From: Deltaproteobacteria bacterium
GTDB taxonomy: Bacteria > Desulfobacterota > GWC2-55-46
DNA length: 41,892 nt
Assembly (NCBI GenBank): GCA_016235365.1
Contig: JACRLF010000023.1
Location: forward strand, 1-41,892
Direction of reading: 5' to 3'
Shown: in pieces, positions 37,201 to 41,892 of the stretch
Layout of the letters: every line of letters starts with the position of its first letter
How positions within the stretch are numbered: the stretch's first letter is position 1
Translations under genes and position numbers: made by a program
The notes under the pieces: generated by a model
Seen by the model: only the letters and a program-made list of their open reading frames with translations
Told to the model about the DNA's origin: nothing
Databases searched by the model: none

Positions 37201-37739
37201 TACTCCCTCTCCTTCTCAACGCTGTACTCCATGGTCTCGCCCCAGAAGCCGGTCTTTCGGAGAGACTCGCTCTCCCAGCGGAGTATCTTCAAGTGTCCCT
37301 TCTCCATTTCAAGTAGCTTTGTGAGGACGACCTTCTCATCGGCCCCGGCCGCTTCCTTGAGAAGCCTTGAGTAGAACTCCACGGCCGCCTCCTCTATCTC
37401 GATGCCTATGGATACGGCGTTCAGGTCGGTCCGGTCGGCCCCGAGCCTCTTTACGAACTCGTTCTCCTCCGGGAATATAGGCAGTCCCTTCTGGGCGAGC
37501 GAGGCGCCTGTCTTCAACGCCTCGTCAAACCCGACCCACCCCGCGCCTTTCTTGAGCGAATCGGATATGTTGGAGATGACCATTATATGTGTAAGCTCGT
37601 CCTTGGCGAGGTTCGTAAAGACCGCCCTGCCCTTCGCGTCGGACGCATAGGCCGCCGCGGTCGTGTAGAAATGGTAGCCCGCCACCTCGGTCTTGTAAGC
37701 GATGTTCAACTCGTTGATTGCCTGCGTTTTATTGGACAT
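37200..37739 (-). CDS. Rubrerythrin/ferritin-like diiron protein
   Basis: MSNKTQAINELNIAYKTEVAGYHFYTTAAAYASDAKGRAVFTNLAKDELTHI...GIEIEEAAVEFYSRLLKEA...LEMEKGHLKIL; TAATG overlap with the downstream gene. Confidence 0.82.
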   Translation of the reverse strand: MSNKTQAINELNIAYKTEVAGYHFYTTAAAYASDAKGRAVFTNLAKDELTHIMVISNISDSLKKGAGWVGFDEALKTGASLAQKGLPIFPEENEFVKRLGADRTDLNAVSIGIEIEEAAVEFYSRLLKEAAGADEKVVLTKLLEMEKGHLKILRWESESLRKTGFWGETMEYSVEKERE

Positions 37740-37787
37740 CTCCCCTCCGGTCTTCATATATGGATTTTACGAACCTTTTGCACACGG

Positions 37788-37952
37788 ATTAGCAGGTTGC
37801 TGAAAAAATCCCCAAAGTTGTCATTTTATCAGCTCCGAGATTCTTCACGGAGTTTATCCTGAGCGAAAAAGCGAGATTCTTCGCTGTGCTTAGAATGACA
37901 GAGCGAAGGGCTCAGAATGACAGGCTAAAATAGTTTTTCCGCAGCCTGTTAG
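37788..37952. repeat. MITE-like element R5
   Basis: attagcaggttgctgaaaaa ... tttttccgcagcctgttaga inverted ends; internal gagattcttcacgg.../...agaatgacag. A short relative is at 5930-5970. Confidence 0.7.
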
Positions 37953-37970
37953 AACTCGAAAACCGCGGCC

Positions 37971-38180
37971 CTACCTCCTGCCCGAATCAGTCCTGCCGGC
38001 CTTCTCCACGTCGTGCTTTTTCTCAAGGGCCTCGGCCCTGATCTTGTCCTCGCACGCATGGCAGATGGTAGTCTCAGACTCCCTGCCGCATATGGAGCAG
38101 AGATGTTTTTTCTCCTTCTTTCCCTTATCTTCCCTGGTCTCAACCATAGTCCCCTCCGTCAAAATTTCTATTTCTTCCAT
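37971..38180 (-). CDS. Small CxxC/CxxC zinc-binding protein
   Basis: HLCSICGRESETTICHACEDKIRAEALEKKHDVEKAGRTDSGRR. Confidence 0.6.
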   Translation of the reverse strand: MEEIEILTEGTMVETREDKGKKEKKHLCSICGRESETTICHACEDKIRAEALEKKHDVEKAGRTDSGRR

Positions 38181-38217
38181 CTGTCCGCCGCATTATGCGG
38201 CATATGAAACATCCCAG

Positions 38218-38304
38218 GGCCTGGAAGCCCCAGGGGTCTCAGAACGCTAAAAAAATGAAACATCCAAGGGCCTGGAAGCCCCAGGGGATTTCAGAACGTT
38301 AAAA
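38218..38304. repeat. R3 tandem copies
   Basis: cctggaagccccaggggtctcagaacgctaaaaaaatgaaacatccaagggcctggaagccccaggggatttcagaacgttaaaa. Confidence 0.75.
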
Positions 38305-38391
38305 AGTAAATGGAGTTGAATATTAACATAAAAAAGGGGTTTGAAAAAGGAAAAAATGAGCCTTGGGCACGGCCCTGGAGGAGAATGGACG

Positions 38392-39570
38392 CTACGCCCG
38401 ATGATGAAGGTATGAACTCATATCCTTGAATGAAAAACCGCTCAAGCGGGGCGCTACGATCCCTTTATGCTGGATGAGCACCTTGAAGTCGTCCCCCATG
38501 CCTCCGGGCATGATGAGCTCCTTTATGGACTGGTTGTGCTTGAGCTTCTCCAGGCTCGCCTGGTCGGGCCCCGTTATATCCTCGAGTTCCTCGATTATTC
38601 CGGCGCCGATGAGGAAGTTCTTCTGCGTGGTAAACCCCGTCACCTCGACCCCGGCCTTAGCCCCTTCCCTGGATAGCGCCGTAAAGTCGATATGGGCGGT
38701 GATGTCCTGCGAACCTATATTCGCGTAGGGGTTGTCGCCCACGGTGTGCCTGAAGTGGCAGCGCAGCGTCCCGCGCATCCTCTCCGGCGCGTAGAGCTCC
38801 CTTGCCGGCCATCCGTAATCTATCGTCATCACGAACCCGGCGTCAAGCAGGCCCGCAGCCCCGGCTATCCACTCCATGGCCTTCAAATTGACCTCGGCCG
38901 CCTGCCCTGCGGCAAGTTCCACATTCAAGTCCTTGAAGTACCCTGCAAGGGCGGGGGTGGAAGGTTCCGCGACGATATCGACGAAGCCGGAGCCGTCAAA
39001 ACCGGTATATACCTCCTTGAGCCCGGAGGCGTCGCGCACGACCCTGTGGACGGGGAAGCTGTCTATAAGCTCGTTGGACAGCACGCAGCCTTTGACGCCC
39101 TTGTCGAGGTCTTTTATGTCCGCGTGCCATGAGGTCCGGTCAACGGGGGGTTGCCTCAGGTTCGCGTTCCTTTCAACGAGCCTGACCTTTATGACGCGCC
39201 CGAGGTCGGGGAACAATACGTCTATGGCGCCGAGTATCCCCTTTGAGAGCCATCCGCGCCCGGCCCCGGCCTCTATAAGCTCAAACCCCGGCGCAGAGCC
39301 GAGGCAGGTCCACATCTCGTAAACCTGCCTGGCGATAAGCCTGCTGAATACCGGGCCCATATCGAGGTTCGTGACGTAGTCGCCGCCGCCGCCCCATACG
39401 CCGGAGCCCCCGGTATAATACCCGCCGTCCGGCCAATAGAGGGCCGTCTCCATGAACTCGGCGAAGGTTATCCTGCCCTTCGTTCTTATGCGGTCTATTA
39501 TCTCGCGCTCGACAAGGGATGCGTGGGAAGAGGCCCGGGTTGAACCCCCGGGCCTTCCGGGGTCAGGCAT
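38392..39570 (-). CDS. SAM-dependent methyltransferase, MidA/NDUFAF7 (COG1565) family
   Basis: [89 protein letters not shown]. Confidence 0.9.
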   Translation of the reverse strand: MPDPGRPGGSTRASSHASLVEREIIDRIRTKGRITFAEFMETALYWPDGGYYTGGSGVWGGGGDYVTNLDMGPVFSRLIARQVYEMWTCLGSAPGFELIEAGAGRGWLSKGILGAIDVLFPDLGRVIKVRLVERNANLRQPPVDRTSWHADIKDLDKGVKGCVLSNELIDSFPVHRVVRDASGLKEVYTGFDGSGFVDIVAEPSTPALAGYFKDLNVELAAGQAAEVNLKAMEWIAGAAGLLDAGFVMTIDYGWPARELYAPERMRGTLRCHFRHTVGDNPYANIGSQDITAHIDFTALSREGAKAGVEVTGFTTQKNFLIGAGIIEELEDITGPDQASLEKLKHNQSIKELIMPGGMGDDFKVLIQHKGIVAPRLSGFSFKDMSSYLHHRA

Positions 39571-39679
39571 TGACTACCTCTACGAAAGCCTCGCTCGGGG
39601 CGTAACATACGGGACATGTATCCGGTGGATATTCACCCTCATGTATATAGCCGCACTCGACGCACCGCCACTTCTTCAT
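39563..39679 (-). CDS. Rubredoxin-like 38-aa protein (below the ORF-track size cutoff)
   Basis: [38 protein letters not shown]; paired CxxC with a YxHEGxxPPxxCPVC core. Confidence 0.88.
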   Translation of the reverse strand: MKKWRCVECGYIHEGEYPPDTCPVCYAPSEAFVEVVNA

Positions 39680-39716
39680 GCTCGTACCTTCATTCTGAGG
39701 GTTAAACAAACACCTT

Positions 39717-40154
39717 TTACTTCCTTAAGCCCAGGGTAGTCTCCCATATGTCGGCATGGCCCTCTTCATCCGTGAGTATCCCCTCGAGCATGAGCCTGGT
39801 TGTGGAATCCCCGAGGTCCGCACAGAGCTTTACGTGCTGTTTGTAGCGCGCGATAGCGTCGTTCTCGCCCGCAAGGTCTTCCTTGATCATGGACTTGAGG
39901 TCGCCGCCCCTCTTTATCTCGGTCGGCTTCTGCACCGGCACGCCCCCGAGATAGACTATCCTCTCGGCCAGCTTCTCCGCGTGCCTCATCTCGTCCTTGG
40001 CTATCTGCTTGAAGATATCTATCACCGCCGGGCTCTCTATCCCCTCGGCCTCGTAGTGATGTCCCATGTACTGGATTATCGCGGCCAGTTCATACGCCCT
40101 GTCAAGGTTCAGACTGTCGATTATCTTCTTTGTGCTCTCATCGTTCTTTGCCAT
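39717..40154 (-). CDS. Bacterioferritin/ferritin-like protein
   Basis: [38 protein letters not shown]...[25 protein letters not shown]...[22 protein letters not shown]. Confidence 0.9.
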   Translation of the reverse strand: MAKNDESTKKIIDSLNLDRAYELAAIIQYMGHHYEAEGIESPAVIDIFKQIAKDEMRHAEKLAERIVYLGGVPVQKPTEIKRGGDLKSMIKEDLAGENDAIARYKQHVKLCADLGDSTTRLMLEGILTDEEGHADIWETTLGLRK

Positions 40155-40189
40155 CAACCACCTCCGTGTTTTTGTCTTAAGATTTGTTT

Positions 40190-40269
40190 TTGAGGAAGTA
40201 TCTATCTCTATTCGCTCGCTTGACCCCACAGCCTGGGCTTAGGGGAATGCGCTCGCTATGCATGTTCAA
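40190..40269 (-). repeat. R1 truncated copy
   Basis: gaggaagtatctatctctattcgctcgcttgaccccacagcctgggcttaggggaatgcgctcgctatgcatgttcaa. Confidence 0.85.
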
Positions 40270-40407
40270 TAAAGTAATCGGGGACGCCATGGAACCATGG
40301 GTATGAGTATATACCATAACCGCCCGATTGTCATGGGCGGCGTCGATTTTTTCAACGTTATGGATGATCACACGCCGCAAACCAGTCCGCCGCGGTTGAA
40401 GCTCCCA

Positions 40408-40590
40408 TAGCAGGCTGTTGAAAAAGTCCATCTACTGCGTTGTCATCGTCGCTCGTCACTGCGGCGTATAGACAAAATACGCCTCATTCCTCGCTCCTCG
40501 ACGCCTTCGGGGTACCCACGCCAAGTGGCGTGGGTCGGGAGCTTTTTGAACAGCCTGAACGGACGCGAGGGTTTTTCAACAACCTGCTAT
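40408..40590 (+). repeat. R2 copy
   Basis: Near-identical to 626-833 but with a single copy of the cccacgccaagtggcgtggg hairpin. Confidence 0.9.
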
Positions 40591-40637
40591 ACCTAAGCCG
40601 CGGGGTATCTCATCCGGGGACGGATTGACGCAAAAAA

Positions 40638-40671
40638 AAGGCCCCCATCTCTTTAAGATGGGGGCCTTTCC
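40638..40671 (-). terminator. Terminator downstream of cold-shock gene
   Basis: aaaaaaaaggcccccatct-ctttaa-gatgggggcctttc. Confidence 0.85.
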
Positions 40672-40684
40672 GGTTCTGGCGTGA

Positions 40685-40885
40685 TTACCTGGGGATCACA
40701 TTTACGGCTTTTGAACCCTTCGCGTCCTTTAGTATCTCAAACTCGACCTGCTGGCCTTCTTTGAGCGTCTTGAACCCATCACCCTTTATGGATGAGTAAT
40801 GGACAAAGAGATCCTCGCCGGATTCCCTTTCGATGAACCCAAAACCCTTGGACTCATTGAACCACTTCACGGTACCTGTCGGCAT
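40685..40885 (-). CDS. Cold-shock protein CspA family
   Basis: [51 protein letters not shown]. Confidence 0.96.
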   Translation of the reverse strand: MPTGTVKWFNESKGFGFIERESGEDLFVHYSSIKGDGFKTLKEGQQVEFEILKDAKGSKAVNVIPR

Positions 40886-41160
40886 CGCACAAAACCTCCT
40901 TTCTGAATTTTATAAACCTTGAGGTTCTGCGCGACCCGCTTTTCCGGGATACCGCTTAACAAACCTGCTCAAGCTTATTGTTTCAGTTTAGACTAAAAAT
41001 TCAAAGGTGTCAATATATAAATTTCAATCGGTCAAACGTAAAGGCGGGATGGGATGGCGGCCTCCCTCAGGGGGACGCTTCCAGCGGCAATGCCGGCAAC
41101 CGGTTTAAGGATGGGGACGCTCTTGCGCAATAGCTGTGGATTCGGTGAAACCGGCGCCCC

Positions 41161-41892
41161 TCAATTGTCGTTGCATGTGTCGGTCGTCCCGTTGCTTAAG
41201 GAATGTGTGCAGTTGTATGAATAGGTCATGACGACGCCGTGACATTGCAGGTTGCAGTTCATCTGCCCGCTTGAATAGTACCAGGTCGGCAGGGCGTAGC
41301 TGTTGCCCGTAACGACGCTCGGGGCGAAGTTTATCAGGTGAGTATCCCCGTCCGGGGGCAGTCCCGAACCGGCGTTGTAACTGGTGTTCGTGGCCTGGAC
41401 GTTGCTGTGTATGTTATAGTGGCACGTCATGCACGCCTCGTATGTCGTATTCCACCCCATGCCGGACCCGTCGCCGTTCAGATGGAAGGAATGGAGGTTA
41501 TTCGGCCCCATGCCGCCGCTATTGTAAAAGTTCGTGTTGTTGTTGTTGCCGTAGAAGGTGTTCCAGTCGTGGCAGTTGAAGCATAGCTTGAACCTGTTCC
41601 GGAACTCGGTGGTGCTCCCAGGCGCGTTAAACGGCCTGCTCGTCGTGGGCAGAGTGCCGGTGAAGTAGTAGTCCCTCAATATGGACCTGTCGCCGTTGTC
41701 CGAGACCCCGGAATAAAAGGTCAACGCCGGCGTGGCTATCTGAGAGCCGTGCGGGCCGACCGGGCTTGTCCCCGTATAGTTCGATGAAACGTCCGTGGTC
41801 CTCAGGTTCGACTCGGTTATCGGGCCGCTCACCCCGCCCGCGGCGTTGTTATTGTGGCAGTCCGTGCAGTTTATCGTAAGGTTCTGTAGAGC
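41161..41892 (-). CDS. Multiheme c-type cytochrome, C-terminal part; paralog of 32196-34310 (runs off right edge)
   Basis: CTDCH, CFNCH, CMTCH, CNLQCH and tail YNCTHSLSNGTTDTCNDN, nearly superimposable on the other copy. Confidence 0.88.
   Translation of the reverse strand, partial: ALQNLTINCTDCHNNNAAGGVSGPITESNLRTTDVSSNYTGTSPVGPHGSQIATPALTFYSGVSDNGDRSILRDYYFTGTLPTTSRPFNAPGSTTEFRNRFKLCFNCHDWNTFYGNNNNTNFYNSGGMGPNNLHSFHLNGDGSGMGWNTTYEACMTCHYNIHSNVQATNTSYNAGSGLPPDGDTHLINFAPSVVTGNSYALPTWYYSSGQMNCNLQCHGVVMTYSYNCTHSLSNGTTDTCNDN

Noticed and set aside
1723-40269. R1 repeats as a CRISPR or array
   Set aside because: Copies are dispersed kilobases apart in both orientations, without spacer periodicity or cas genes.
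2528-40671. Standard Rho-independent terminators as novel structured RNAs
   Set aside because: Stem plus U-run next to gene ends (2525, 17874, 20837, 40638) is fully explained by termination.

Overview
GC-rich bacterial chromosomal window with about 35 genes that can be supported from sequence. The left third is a minus-strand housekeeping block: yceD(DUF177)-rpmF-plsX-fabH-fabD-fabG-acpP-fabF-rpiB-glyA, then DUF3343, a Zn-ribbon protein, a TIGR04282-type glycosyltransferase and lipA. Between tRNA-Gln(CTG) and tRNA-Glu(CTC) are two accessory systems. (i) A ~1.6 kb AT-rich insert is bounded by the tRNA-Gln 3' end and a perfect 20-bp copy of it. It carries a Tlde1/DUF2778-like L,D-transpeptidase toxin gene and a small secreted protein that may be its immunity partner. 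(ii) A minus-strand cassette encodes a 63-aa peptide with a double-glycine leader, a circularly permuted-type ATP-grasp enzyme and a TldD/TldE protease pair; I propose this as an undescribed RiPP-like peptide modification system. The centre holds an electron-transfer cluster: b-type membrane cytochrome, ~38-CXXCH multiheme cytochrome with an apparent frameshift, outer-membrane beta-barrel, and FAD/2x[4Fe-4S] oxidoreductase. Further right are a second multiheme cytochrome overlapping a YVTN beta-propeller gene, a near-duplicate of that cytochrome at the right edge, and an iron/oxidative-stress set (ferritin-like proteins, rubredoxin-like, hemerythrin and a decayed hemerythrin). The window is densely seeded with at least six families of small inverted-repeat elements. 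One ~120-bp double-hairpin family (about 10 copies) supplies start or stop codons to several genes and interrupts an EamA gene. All assignments come from reading the sequence; no database search was run.
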